Of a DNA stretch of 64,000 nt, positions 44,755 to 54,030 are shown in pieces (the first letter of the stretch is position 1; each line of letters opens with the position of its first letter). The position numbers were made by a program, and so were the translations under genes. The stretch is from Pseudocolwellia sp048296855 (GTDB lineage: Bacteria; Pseudomonadota; Gammaproteobacteria; Enterobacterales; Alteromonadaceae): assembly GCA_048296855.1 (NCBI GenBank), contig CP182631.1. One strand, 5' to 3'. The notes beneath the pieces are model-generated. The model did not search any database, was not told where the DNA came from, and saw nothing but the letters and a program-made list of their open reading frames with translations.

Positions 44755-44945
44755 TATTACTAATATTGCTTTTAAGACATATTTTTAGCTAAAAATGCTT
44801 GAAAATTAATTTTTAGTAAACATATTCAATATATAAAGAAAGATCAGTATAACAAGGCAAAACAATAATTTTAAACTAATCTCACAACTTTCGTGATGAG
44901 GGTAACGTTTAAATTTTCATTTCATTTATCTAAGGTAGTTTTTGT

Positions 44946-45422
44946 ATGACAGTTATAATCGGTTTAGCAATTTTTATTGGTGGTGCAATACTAGGATTTA
45001 TTTTAAATAAAACCATGAGCAACACTTCACAAGAAAACAAAGAATTAACCAACAAAGTAAACCAAAGCGAACAAGCCTTAGAACAATACAAAGCTAATGT
45101 AGCTGAACACCTCGAAAGCTCAGCAAAATTACTTGAGCAAATGCACTCAACATGCAAAGACGCTATGGTGCAAATGGCACAAAGTACTAAGTTATTACAA
45201 GAAGCCACTCCAGAAGAGTCTTCTGCAATGCCTTTTTTCTCACAAGAAACACAAGAACAATTAGCCCAAACAGTGCAATTAAGGCATAAAGAATCAGCTC
45301 GTAGAAGCGATGTAGAAATTACTGAAGCCCCCCTTGATTACTCAGGTAATCCAAGCGGTTTGTTTGAAGATAAAACACAAAGTGTTACAAATCCTGAACA
45401 GAATAAAAAGGAACTTAGTTAG
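44946..45422 (+). CDS. zapG: ZapG/YhcB inner-membrane coiled-coil protein (DUF1043)
   Basis: 158 aa. N-terminal membrane helix (VIIGLAIFIGGAILGFILNKT), then a coiled coil (residues about 25-75) and a disordered tail. Links cell division and envelope synthesis. Located between zapE and the DegQ-type protease as in relatives. Confidence 0.92.
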   Translation: MTVIIGLAIFIGGAILGFILNKTMSNTSQENKELTNKVNQSEQALEQYKANVAEHLESSAKLLEQMHSTCKDAMVQMAQSTKLLQEATPEESSAMPFFSQETQEQLAQTVQLRHKESARRSDVEITEAPLDYSGNPSGLFEDKTQSVTNPEQNKKELS

Positions 45423-45493
45423 ATAATAATTACTCTGACTGTACATATTTTTTATTTAATATTTCATTTAATATTTTAGGAGCTATTCGATAT

Positions 45494-46855
45494 ATGAAAA
45501 AACTTTCTCTTATTATTAGTACTGCTTTGCTTTCAAGCTCTATCGCGTTAACAGCCTTGCCTGCAAACGCAAACTTACCCTTTGCTGTTAGTGGAGAAGC
45601 GTTACCCAGTCTTGCACCTATGCTTGAAGGAGTAACACCAGCTGTTGTACTTATTTCAGTAAAAGGCACACATGAAGTAAAAAACAATGTACCTGAAGCA
45701 TTCAAATTTTTCTTTGGTAAACCCGGAGGAAGAGGAGCCCCACAACATGAGCAAGAATTTAGAGGGTTAGGTTCTGGCGTTATAATTGACGCAAGTGAAG
45801 GTTACATAGTAACCAACAATCACGTTATTTCAGAAGCCGATGAAATTATTGTTACCTTAAAAGATGGTCGCCAATTAGAAGCTAAAAAAATTGGTAGTGA
45901 TGAATACAGCGACATTGCTCTTTTACAAATAGACCACAAAGATTTAACTGAAATAAAGCTAGCCAATTCAGACAACATTCGCGTAGGTGACTTTGCCATA
46001 GCCATAGGTAGCCCATTCGGACTAGGTCAAACGGTAACATCGGGTATTGTTAGTGCACTAGGTCGTACGGGTTTAAACAGCGAAAACTATGAAGACTTCA
46101 TTCAAACCGATGCTGCAATCAACAGTGGTAACTCGGGTGGCGCATTGGTAAACCTTAGAGGCGAACTGATTGGTATTAACACCGCTATTTTAGGTCCAAG
46201 TGGTGGCAACGTTGGTATCGGCTTTGCAATACCTAGCTCAATGGTTAATAACCTAGTAAGCCAAATTATTGAATTTGGTGAAGTTCGCCGTGGCATGTTG
46301 GGTGTACAAGGTCGAAGTGTAACCAGCGACATTGCCAAAGCAATGGAACTAGAAACCAACCAAGGTGGTTTTGTTGAGCAAGTAACTCCAGGTTCAGCTG
46401 CTGAAGAAGCAGGCATTAAAGCCGGCGACGTTATTACTAAAGTAAATGGCCAAATGGTTAAATCATTTAGCGAATTACGTGGAAAAATTGGTTCTATCGG
46501 CGCAGGTAAAAAAGTAAAAATTACCGTAGTACGTAAAGACGGTAAAGAAAAAACCTACAAAGTTACCCTTAAAAAGTCTGAAACCGCAAATGTTGAAGCT
46601 GAAAGTATCCACCGTATGCTAGAAGGTGCTGAATTAGAAAACAGCACAAACGGTAAAGGTGTAGACATTGCAGAAGTTGAGAAAAACAGCCCTGCAGCTA
46701 TTGCCGGATTACGTTCAGGCGACATGATTATTGGTGTTAACCGCCTACGTGTTACCAACATTGCAGAGCTAAGAGCTATTCTGAAAAAACAAGATAGCGT
46801 ATTTGCTTTAAACATTATTAGAGGTAACTCAAGCTTATACTTGATGATCCGTTAA
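45494..46855 (+). CDS. degQ: Periplasmic serine protease/chaperone, DegQ type
   Basis: 453 aa. Signal peptide ending near ANANL, trypsin-like domain with the triad His110 (TNNHVI), Asp140 (SDIALL) and Ser214 (GNSGGAL), then two PDZ domains (about 255-345 and 365-450). The two PDZ domains and short LA loop favour DegQ over the single-PDZ anchored DegS, which is usually adjacent but absent here. AGGAG ten bases upstream. Confidence 0.92.
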   Translation: MKKLSLIISTALLSSSIALTALPANANLPFAVSGEALPSLAPMLEGVTPAVVLISVKGTHEVKNNVPEAFKFFFGKPGGRGAPQHEQEFRGLGSGVIIDASEGYIVTNNHVISEADEIIVTLKDGRQLEAKKIGSDEYSDIALLQIDHKDLTEIKLANSDNIRVGDFAIAIGSPFGLGQTVTSGIVSALGRTGLNSENYEDFIQTDAAINSGNSGGALVNLRGELIGINTAILGPSGGNVGIGFAIPSSMVNNLVSQIIEFGEVRRGMLGVQGRSVTSDIAKAMELETNQGGFVEQVTPGSAAEEAGIKAGDVITKVNGQMVKSFSELRGKIGSIGAGKKVKITVVRKDGKEKTYKVTLKKSETANVEAESIHRMLEGAELENSTNGKGVDIAEVEKNSPAAIAGLRSGDMIIGVNRLRVTNIAELRAILKKQDSVFALNIIRGNSSLYLMIR

Positions 46856-46894
46856 TAACGTTAGTAGCGGTTAGTACCTAAAACTGCCAACATT

Positions 46895-46920
46895 AAAAAA
46901 GGAGCCTCGGCTCCTTTTTT
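46895..46920. terminator. Bidirectional terminator between degQ and hemE
   Basis: AAAAAAGGAGCC-TC-GGCTCCTTTTTT between convergent genes, 40 bases after the protease stop. Confidence 0.93.
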
Positions 46921-46974
46921 GTTTCACACAACAACATAAAAATAAATTGTGTTATTAAATAATTTTACATCAGC

Positions 46975-48042
46975 TTACTTATGGTAAGGCTTACTTAAAC
47001 GATGAACCGACTCAATAAAGTGACCCGCATGTTCAGGGTTTACATCTGGGTGTATGCCATGCCCTAAATTAAATACATGACCTGTACCACCATTACCAAA
47101 GCCAGCTAAAATCTTAGCAACTTCTTCCTCAATACGCTCAACCGGAGCATAAAGCATTGAAGGATCCATATTACCTTGTAAAGCAACCTTATCGCCTATT
47201 CTCGCTTTCGCTGATTCAATATCAATAGTCCAATCTAAACCAACACCATCACAACCTGTAGCAGCAATATCTTCTAACCACATACCGCCATTTTTAGTAA
47301 ATAATGTAACAGGAACTTGTCGACCGTCAGCATAACGCGTTAAACCATCAACAATTTTAGCCATATATTGTAAAGAGAAATCTTTATAATCACGAGGAGA
47401 CAACACACCGCCCCACGTGTCAAATACCATTACAGATTGAGCACCCGCAGCAATTTGAGCATTCAAATAACTAATAACAGAATCAGCTAACTTATCTAAC
47501 AATAGGTGTAATGATTGCGGGTCTGAAAACATCATTTTTTTGATTTTAGTAAAAGCTTTAGAACTTCCACCTTCAATCATATAAGTTGCTAATGTCCATG
47601 GGCTACCCGAAAAGCCAATCAACGGCACACTACCGTTTAATTCTTTTCTAATAGTACGTACGGCATTCATTACATAACCTAATTCATCTTCCGGATCGGG
47701 CACGCCAATTTTTTCTATATCAGCTCTACAGGTAATGGGACGTTCAAACTTAGGACCTTCGCCCGTTTCAAAATATAAACCTAAACCCATAGCATCAGGA
47801 ATAGTTAAAATATCACTAAATAAAATAGCCGCATCTAATTTAAATCGACGAAGCGGTTGAATAGTTACTTCACATGCTAACTCGGCATTACGACAAACCG
47901 ACATAAAATCACCAGCACCTTTACGCACTTCTCTGTATTCAGGTAAATAACGTCCAGCTTGCCTCATCATCCATACGGGAGTGTAATCTACTGGTTGGCG
48001 TAATAATGCACGTAAATAATTGTCGTTTTGTAATTCAGTCAT
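46975..48042 (-). CDS. hemE: Uroporphyrinogen decarboxylase
   Basis: 355 aa from ATG 48042 (a TTG one codon earlier is less likely). PVWMMRQAGRYLPEYR, the invariant substrate-binding Arg/Asp in AAILFSDILTIPDAMG, GFSGSPWTLATYMIEG, and FNLGHGIHPDV. Converts uroporphyrinogen III to coproporphyrinogen III in heme synthesis. No cofactor. Convergent with degQ. Confidence 0.98.
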   Translation of the reverse strand: MTELQNDNYLRALLRQPVDYTPVWMMRQAGRYLPEYREVRKGAGDFMSVCRNAELACEVTIQPLRRFKLDAAILFSDILTIPDAMGLGLYFETGEGPKFERPITCRADIEKIGVPDPEDELGYVMNAVRTIRKELNGSVPLIGFSGSPWTLATYMIEGGSSKAFTKIKKMMFSDPQSLHLLLDKLADSVISYLNAQIAAGAQSVMVFDTWGGVLSPRDYKDFSLQYMAKIVDGLTRYADGRQVPVTLFTKNGGMWLEDIAATGCDGVGLDWTIDIESAKARIGDKVALQGNMDPSMLYAPVERIEEEVAKILAGFGNGGTGHVFNLGHGIHPDVNPEHAGHFIESVHRLSKPYHK

Positions 48043-48261
48043 CAAAGAAATTCTCTATTATTAAGTGCTAATATTCTAACACTACAATTTTTTTTCTTCT
48101 ATATTCACAATAAAAACAAATCATAATTTACGTTATTGACCTAACTGGTTTTTTATTAAACGGCTGTAATTATTGAAATTAATTAATTAACAATAATTTA
48201 ACGAATAAAAAACGCACCAATGTACGAAAATAGTCGTGGTGTATATACTCTATTAAAGTTG

Positions 48262-48290
48262 TTGCATAGCCTAGATCCCTTTGCTATAAA
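48262..48290 (+). promoter_or_regulatory. Sigma-70-type promoter with no gene behind it
   Basis: TTGCAT, 17-base spacer, TATAAA. Expected start near 48297. No ORF follows before the terminator at 48401. Confidence 0.6.
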
Positions 48291-48296
48291 TTGTTC

Positions 48297-48427
48297 CGTG
48301 CTAACAAATAACAACAATAAATAGTAACAAATAATAACAATAATAAAGTAGTATCAATAATAAGAAGCTTGATTTACAAGCCAATACAGCGAGCATTTAT
48401 GGCCTTACCTTTGGTAAGGCCTTTTTA
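48297..48427 (+). ncRNA. Putative small RNA between hemE and the LEA14-like gene
   Basis: A promoter at 48262-48290, about 60 bases of A-rich (ARN)n-type sequence (repeated AACAATAA), a hairpin GCTTG-ATTTA-CAAGC (48367-48381), and a perfect terminator form a complete non-coding unit of about 131 nt. ARN repeats fit binding to the distal face of Hfq. I recognise no known RNA family. Confidence 0.5.
48401..48427 (+). terminator. Strong rho-independent terminator
   Basis: GGCCTTACC-TTT-GGTAAGGCC followed by TTTTTAT; a perfect 9-bp GC-rich stem with no gene immediately upstream on this strand. Confidence 0.9.
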
Positions 48428-48860
48428 TTTGTAACAGCTTATTTTTAACGTTGAAAAATAAAATCAGTAATCACTTTTTATTGTAAAAAGGTGAGAAAAT
48501 AGCATAAACAAAACATTTAATTCTATCTAAATATCACGTATTAAATTTCCAATATGTTAATAAGAATTAACATAAACTAAAAGGTTCAATTTTACTTCAC
48601 CCTCGTGTTTACAAAAACAAGAAACATCGACACGTCTTAGTCTCATGTCGATACCGTAAACATGACGACTAAAATTAGAATTCTGATCACAAACTTAACT
48701 TTACAACTTACATACACTTCCACACAAAAGCCTCCAAACTTATATCAACAGTAAAATCATCTCTATTGATCCTCTCACAATACTTATTCTCGAATTTAAA
48801 AAGGCTGCGTGCTACATTAGCTTTTTGATTAACACACTATTTACCTTAAGGAATTATATA
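48428..48860. other. Intergenic upstream of the LEA14-like gene
   Basis: AT-rich, no ORF that looks real. Carries the promoter region of the lipoprotein gene; AAGGA precedes its ATG at 48861. The repeated CATGTCGATA/TATCGACATGA-like words near 48630-48650 form a weak hairpin only. Confidence 0.3.
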
Positions 48861-49340
48861 ATGCGTACATGGAGTATGTTTTTCGCTTTATTTTGTATAT
48901 TGCTTACCAGTTGCGCCAGCATTAGCCCTATTAAAACCCCTGAAGTAAGCTTGCTGAGTATTGAACCGTCTAAAACAAAAGGGTTTTCTCAATACTTTAC
49001 GTTAAAGTTATTAGTGACTAACCCTAACAGTTTTGATTTAGCGATTGATGACGTGATGTTTAACTTAACTGTGGCAGATAAAAAGGTGATGACGGGTTCG
49101 TCTAGCTCAGTACCTTTATTAAAAGCCAATAGTGAAACAGCTGTTGCGTTAAGTGCCAATGTCGGTTTATTTGATTTACTCAAGTTGCTGGCTTATTTTA
49201 GCGAACATCATCAGCAAGAAATACGCTACAACTTAGCGACTACAATCGACCCAAGTGGTTTTATTCCGTTAACAGTGAATCGTGAAGGCGTGTTAAGCGA
49301 TGAGTTGTTGTCAGGCATTAAACGAGCTAAAAAAAGATAG
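48861..49340 (+). CDS. LEA14-like lipoprotein
   Basis: 159 aa from ATG 48861 (AAGGA nine bases before), preferred over a start 12 codons upstream. Lipobox LTSC, then one LEA type-2/WHy domain (YFTLKLLVTNPNSFDLAIDDVMFNLTVADK...VALSANVGL). Periplasmic or outer-membrane anchored, probable stress protein; function unknown. Confidence 0.83.
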   Translation: MRTWSMFFALFCILLTSCASISPIKTPEVSLLSIEPSKTKGFSQYFTLKLLVTNPNSFDLAIDDVMFNLTVADKKVMTGSSSSVPLLKANSETAVALSANVGLFDLLKLLAYFSEHHQQEIRYNLATTIDPSGFIPLTVNREGVLSDELLSGIKRAKKR

Positions 49341-49358
49341 GTAAGCTTTGTTTAACCG

Positions 49359-51431
49359 CTAATCTTCATCTGAATCGTATTCGATAAACTCGATAGTTCT
49401 ACCTTGCGAAGTGATAAATTCTGTTATCACTTCGTCATTTTCTTTATTCAACCTTAATACACCAATACCACTACCGTTAAATAAATGCCTATTAGTTTTG
49501 GTGTTTGGTTTTCGGACACGTATTTTCATGCGTCTACGTTTAGTAAACCAGTTAAGTGGCGAGTAAGTTGAATACAGTACTTTGTTTAGTTTTTCTAATA
49601 CCGTGAGTAAAGTATCAGGAAAAGTATTTTTAATGCCGCTGCAGGTTACTTGTATTATTTTAGCGCTGTTTTTTCTGAATCGGTGAGTTACTTCGTATAC
49701 AAACGAATAATGTACATCGCCTGATAAAATAATAAAGTTAGGTGGTGTTTTAGGGTTTCGGAATATGTTTAATATTACATTGGCAGTACCTGAGTGGGCC
49801 ATCCAGTTTTCAGCATCAACCGCTAGTGGCTTGCCACATAAGGTAAATATACGTTGTACGGTTTCAATAAGCTTTACGCCGTAAATAGGCGCAGGAGAAA
49901 CTACAATAACACTCGGTTCTTTTATAAGTTCTTGCTGAAAGTCTGACAGTGTTTCCCAATCCATTAATCCTGAAGGTTTGTTCTCATTACTTTCTGATCG
50001 CCAGCGTTGTGTGCGTGTGTCTAACACTACAATTTTAGGTGTGGTGTTTAGGTTGTAGTTCCACTGTTCAAAATCAAATAAAGCGTCTATTAATTCGGTT
50101 TTATGCTCACGTTTTTTAGAGCTAAAGTATTGCGTTTGATTTGTCAGCAGGTCTGTAAATTTATCGGGCGCGTTGCCCCAACCTTGGCATAACCAATAGC
50201 CGATAAGGGCGTTCCCAATAATTTGTTTAGCAAATGGGTTAGTGTAAGCGGCCTCTTCCCAGCCACGCGTTAGGTTCCAATCATCGGTAATGTCGTGATC
50301 ATCAAATATCATATATACCGGTACATGCGCCATTGCCCTTCTTACTTCGTACAGTCCTTGATGAAAATCTGTGATCACCTCAAGCTCTTTGCTATAAACC
50401 GCTTGTAGTGCTTGCGATAAATTAGGCGGCGGTGTGGCTAACTTTACTTTTTCCCATAGTTCTGGCGACCACGTTAACAAATACATCGCCATAACTTCTG
50501 ATAAGGTCATTAAATGATTGTTTACATGTACTGAAGTAAAAATGAGCTGTATTTTTTCACCAAACAGTGTGCGCTTTGTATATGTGGGTAAAAGATGTTG
50601 TCGTTGATAATAACAATGCTGATGTTTAAACAATGATTCGCTATTAGTTACTGTGCCCTTATTTAGCTCGGCATCTAACTCAAACTCTTCGTTGTACAAA
50701 CCTAACATCTCGATAACTTGATGAATAGCGTTAAGTGTTGGCCCAGCCACATCGTCGGCATAGATTTGATCGCCCGACATAATGAGCATTGAAGGTCTAT
50801 TATCAACGTCAGACGCTTGTAAAACACAATCAACTTGTTTTAAACCGTCTTCACTTTTGTAATGGGGTTTTCTACAAGAACCATGTAAAAGGTTTTCAAT
50901 GCTTGGCTTAATAACCAAGTGAGGCAGCTTTTGATCTGGGTATAACAAATGAGATAACTCGGTAATACTTTCTGTTTTACCGTTAAGTGCCGAAGTTATA
51001 ATGTCGTACGATAACAAGGTGTTTTCTGGAAAAGCATATTCAGAACAATGTTCTTCAGCCACTATAGTAATTAAGTTAATAAATGCTGATTCACCTATTT
51101 GGATTTGCTGTAACTGGCTAGCATTTACTTTTTTATTGGGGGTTGTACTCGTTGATTCTGTTTTAGATGAATCTGTTTTTGAAGCGCTTAGTTTAGTTTC
51201 AAGTAATAACTGGTGTGAGTGTTCACTTACACCTTCAACATTCTCTGTTTTTACTTCATTACTACGATACAGCTTAAACTTAAAATCGTAAGCTTGCGTG
51301 GTTACCAACCAAAAGTTAAGCTGCGATACATTACAATGTCGTACAACAGGGCCAGCGATAATTGAAGAGTTCAATTGCGTAGGTTCAGTAGTTAAAGGTT
51401 CTGGTATAGAAGAAGCAGCCAAGTTATTCAC
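49359..51431 (-). CDS. PhoD-like metallophosphatase/phosphodiesterase
   Basis: 690 aa. PhoD-type metallophosphatase elements in order: HGSCRKPHY, MLIMSGDQIYADD, VYMIFDDHDITDDWNLT and ILSGDVHYSFVYEV. No signal peptide is evident, unlike secreted PhoD, so it may be cytoplasmic. The N-terminal about 180 residues form a separate beta domain. Substrate unknown. Convergent with the LEA14-like gene. Confidence 0.82.
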   Translation of the reverse strand: MNNLAASSIPEPLTTEPTQLNSSIIAGPVVRHCNVSQLNFWLVTTQAYDFKFKLYRSNEVKTENVEGVSEHSHQLLLETKLSASKTDSSKTESTSTTPNKKVNASQLQQIQIGESAFINLITIVAEEHCSEYAFPENTLLSYDIITSALNGKTESITELSHLLYPDQKLPHLVIKPSIENLLHGSCRKPHYKSEDGLKQVDCVLQASDVDNRPSMLIMSGDQIYADDVAGPTLNAIHQVIEMLGLYNEEFELDAELNKGTVTNSESLFKHQHCYYQRQHLLPTYTKRTLFGEKIQLIFTSVHVNNHLMTLSEVMAMYLLTWSPELWEKVKLATPPPNLSQALQAVYSKELEVITDFHQGLYEVRRAMAHVPVYMIFDDHDITDDWNLTRGWEEAAYTNPFAKQIIGNALIGYWLCQGWGNAPDKFTDLLTNQTQYFSSKKREHKTELIDALFDFEQWNYNLNTTPKIVVLDTRTQRWRSESNENKPSGLMDWETLSDFQQELIKEPSVIVVSPAPIYGVKLIETVQRIFTLCGKPLAVDAENWMAHSGTANVILNIFRNPKTPPNFIILSGDVHYSFVYEVTHRFRKNSAKIIQVTCSGIKNTFPDTLLTVLEKLNKVLYSTYSPLNWFTKRRRMKIRVRKPNTKTNRHLFNGSGIGVLRLNKENDEVITEFITSQGRTIEFIEYDSDED

Positions 51432-51573
51432 TTTGTAAAATTTAGTTCATCATATAAGGTTAACTTTAGCTATATTACGTTCGATATAAATTTTGTCTAC
51501 GTAAGCTAACGGTTTTCTTGTAATATTTAATCCATTAACTGTTCTCAATTAAGATCGTAAAGGAATATACCCC

Positions 51574-52479
51574 ATGCAAGTTCGTTCAAAAATCAACTTA
51601 CCTGTAACACTAGTATTAAGTTTTTTCTTATTATTTACTCAACAGGCTTTTGCGTTAGGTAAAGTTGGCCATAAAGTTATTTGTCAGGTGGCTTTCGATC
51701 ATTTGTCGCCTAGTACACAGGGTAGAGTTAATGCTTTATTAGAAGAACTACCCAAGCATGATCAAAAGCTGATTAATAAGTACAATTATAAAAGTGCAAA
51801 TTCTGCTATTTCATTTGCAGACACATGTACTTGGGCTGATGCGATTAAAAAAGACAAGTCTTACGACAAATACAAAAAATGGCATTACGTGAATGTGGCC
51901 CGAAATCAAACCAAGGTTACGCCTGAAACTTGCCAAACAAACTGTGTTACTTCAGCCGTAACACTACATACAAAACAGTTAAAAGAACTACCTACCTCGT
52001 GGAGAAAGCTACAAGCCCTTATGTTTTTAGGCCATTGGCTTGGCGATATTCATCAGCCTATGCATGTTAACTTTGCGAGTGATATGGGCGGTAATCGCAC
52101 TAAAATTTCAATCGAACATGCTAAATGTAATAACATGCATTGGTTATGGGATGAATGTTTACTGTATCCAAAATCAAAGGCAAATAATGCAGCGCTATTT
52201 ACGCGCTTACATAATAGCTTGTCTAACCAATGGGAAAAGTCGCCTATTGCTACATGGCAAAAAGATTCGGTTTATACATGGGCAACTGAATCGTTAACCA
52301 TTACTCGTTTACCGAGTGTTTTATATTGCGCCATAGATGAAAATAACTATTGTACAGCGACAACTAAAGGCACTATAAAGTTACCTAATAATTATCAACA
52401 AAAGCATAAAATAATATTAGAAACTAGAATGTTACAAGCCTCTGCTCGCTTAGTGAATGTATTAGAACAATCTTTGTAA
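51574..52479 (+). CDS. Secreted S1/P1-type nuclease
   Basis: 301 aa. Signal peptide ending QQAFA, then the zinc-nuclease pattern: GHKVICQVAFDHL, FADTCTWADAI, KWHYVNV, LGHWLGDIHQPMHV, GGNRTKI, NMHWLWDECLL. It degrades single-stranded DNA/RNA for phosphorus or nucleosides. The mature N-terminal residue would be Leu where P1 has Trp; zinc there is bound by the backbone, so activity may remain. Divergent from the PhoD-like gene; phosphate scavenging would link them (inference). Confidence 0.9.
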   Translation: MQVRSKINLPVTLVLSFFLLFTQQAFALGKVGHKVICQVAFDHLSPSTQGRVNALLEELPKHDQKLINKYNYKSANSAISFADTCTWADAIKKDKSYDKYKKWHYVNVARNQTKVTPETCQTNCVTSAVTLHTKQLKELPTSWRKLQALMFLGHWLGDIHQPMHVNFASDMGGNRTKISIEHAKCNNMHWLWDECLLYPKSKANNAALFTRLHNSLSNQWEKSPIATWQKDSVYTWATESLTITRLPSVLYCAIDENNYCTATTKGTIKLPNNYQQKHKIILETRMLQASARLVNVLEQSL

Positions 52480-52585
52480 TAAAGATTGTTCCTCTATTCA
52501 CTCATCTGATCAGATGTTATTTTGTTGCTTTTTTCAACTATGTGAACAATGCTTACTTTTCTATGGCAATAGTTAAGGACGAAGT

Positions 52586-53047
52586 ATGCAAATTAAAACA
52601 GAGATTATTAATCAGGTTTTGGAGCTAAATGAGCAAACAATTAATAACTGGCTATTAGAAAGACATAAAGTACTAATAGCATATTGTGACCTCGCTGGAC
52701 TTACTCCTAATGAACAAAATGAGGGCGCGTTACCACAAAGCTTTTACATTAAACATTTTTGTCAAATATTGATGGACTACATTTCAGCGGGCCATTTTGA
52801 TATTTTTGAGAAAATAATAAGCGCGTATCAGTATTCCGCTTACGACAGCTCTCCTTATTTACATGAAATTTATCCTAAAATACTTGTATCAACTGATTTA
52901 GCCTTACAGTTTAACGATAAATACGCCGAAACCATTCTAGAAGAACACCTGAATGCGTTTGACGACAATTTATCACTTTTAGGTAAACATTTAGAACAAC
53001 GGTTTGAATTAGAAGACAGTCTTTTACAAAGTGCTTCAAGAAGCTAA
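52586..53047 (+). CDS. rsd: Regulator of sigma D (Rsd/AlgQ family)
   Basis: 153 aa, all-helical. Conserved LLERHKVLIAYCDLAGL, FCQILMDYISAGHFDIFEKI and LLGKHLEQRFELEDSLL. It binds sigma-70 in stationary phase. In E. coli rsd also lies near hemE, which fits the position here. Confidence 0.87.
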   Translation: MQIKTEIINQVLELNEQTINNWLLERHKVLIAYCDLAGLTPNEQNEGALPQSFYIKHFCQILMDYISAGHFDIFEKIISAYQYSAYDSSPYLHEIYPKILVSTDLALQFNDKYAETILEEHLNAFDDNLSLLGKHLEQRFELEDSLLQSASRS

Positions 53048-53106
53048 ATATCAATAAAGCATGTATTAATGCATTTGGTATAAAATAAGTAAAAGCGCAC
53101 AAAAAA

Positions 53107-53130
53107 ACGAGCTATTAAAGCTCGTTTTTT
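53107..53130. terminator. Bidirectional terminator between rsd and fkpA-like gene
   Basis: ACGAGCT-ATTAA-AGCTCGT with A and T runs on both sides. Confidence 0.92.
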
Positions 53131-53173
53131 ATTGTAGAACATAATCTTAAAGCATTATGTTTACACTACAGAA

Positions 53174-53926
53174 TTACTCACCTACTTGCGCTGGAGCTTC
53201 TGCTTTTTGAATTTCTAATAATTCAATTTCAAATTCTAATACTGAGTTACCAGGAATACGTGGAGGGCTACCTGCTGGTCCGTATGCTAAGTCTGACGGA
53301 ATAGTAAATTTGTATTTAGAACCTACAGTCATTAATTGTACGCCTTCAGTCCAACCTGGAATTACACGGTTTAATGGGAATACAGCTGGTTCGCCACGGT
53401 CGTATGAACTATCAAACTGTTCGCCATTAATTAACGTACCTTTGTAATGAACTTTTACAGTATCTGTAGCTGCTGGCTTATCGCCTTCACCTTCAGTGAT
53501 TACGCTGTATTGAATACCTGATTCAGTAACCATTACGCCTTCTTTTTTAGCGTTGGCTTCTAAGTAAGCCACACCTTCAGCTTTGCTTGCTTCAGCTTCT
53601 TTAGTTGCAAGTTCTTGCTGTTTAGCTTTCATCTGTTGATCTAAGCCCATCAAAATAGTTTGAATTTCTTCTTTTTCTATTTGAGATTTACCCGCTAAGC
53701 TATCAGTAAAACCTTTTAAGATAATTTCTTGGTCTAACGTAACACCCATTTTAGTTTGTTCTTCAAGGTTACGATCCATGTACATACCAATTGAAGCACC
53801 TAAGCTGTACGCTTGTTTTTGTACATCAGTATCAAGTACTAATTCTTTTTCTACAGGTGCCTTTTCTTGACAACCCATTACAGCAACAAGTGCAACAGCG
53901 ACTAAAGTCGGTTTAAAAAATCTCAT
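53174..53926 (-). CDS. fkpA: FKBP-type peptidyl-prolyl isomerase, FkpA family (lipoprotein)
   Basis: 250 aa from ATG 53926 (GGAG six bases upstream), not the Met at 53938. Lipobox VMGC, helical dimerisation domain (about 25-130), then FKBP domain (GVMVTESGIQYSVI, DTVKVHYKGTLINGEQFDSSYDRGEPAVFPLNRVIPGWTEG, SDLAYG). Periplasmic folding of outer-membrane proteins. E. coli FkpA is soluble; here the Cys suggests lipid anchoring. Confidence 0.9.
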   Translation of the reverse strand: MRFFKPTLVAVALVAVMGCQEKAPVEKELVLDTDVQKQAYSLGASIGMYMDRNLEEQTKMGVTLDQEIILKGFTDSLAGKSQIEKEEIQTILMGLDQQMKAKQQELATKEAEASKAEGVAYLEANAKKEGVMVTESGIQYSVITEGEGDKPAATDTVKVHYKGTLINGEQFDSSYDRGEPAVFPLNRVIPGWTEGVQLMTVGSKYKFTIPSDLAYGPAGSPPRIPGNSVLEFEIELLEIQKAEAPAQVGE

Positions 53927-54030
53927 GTATTTCTCCATATACTTGTCCAGTGGGGATTAATCCTTCAAGACAACGTTTTTAGTTATGTATTGTTAATCAT
54001 TGCGGCTTATACTAACCATAAATACCGACA

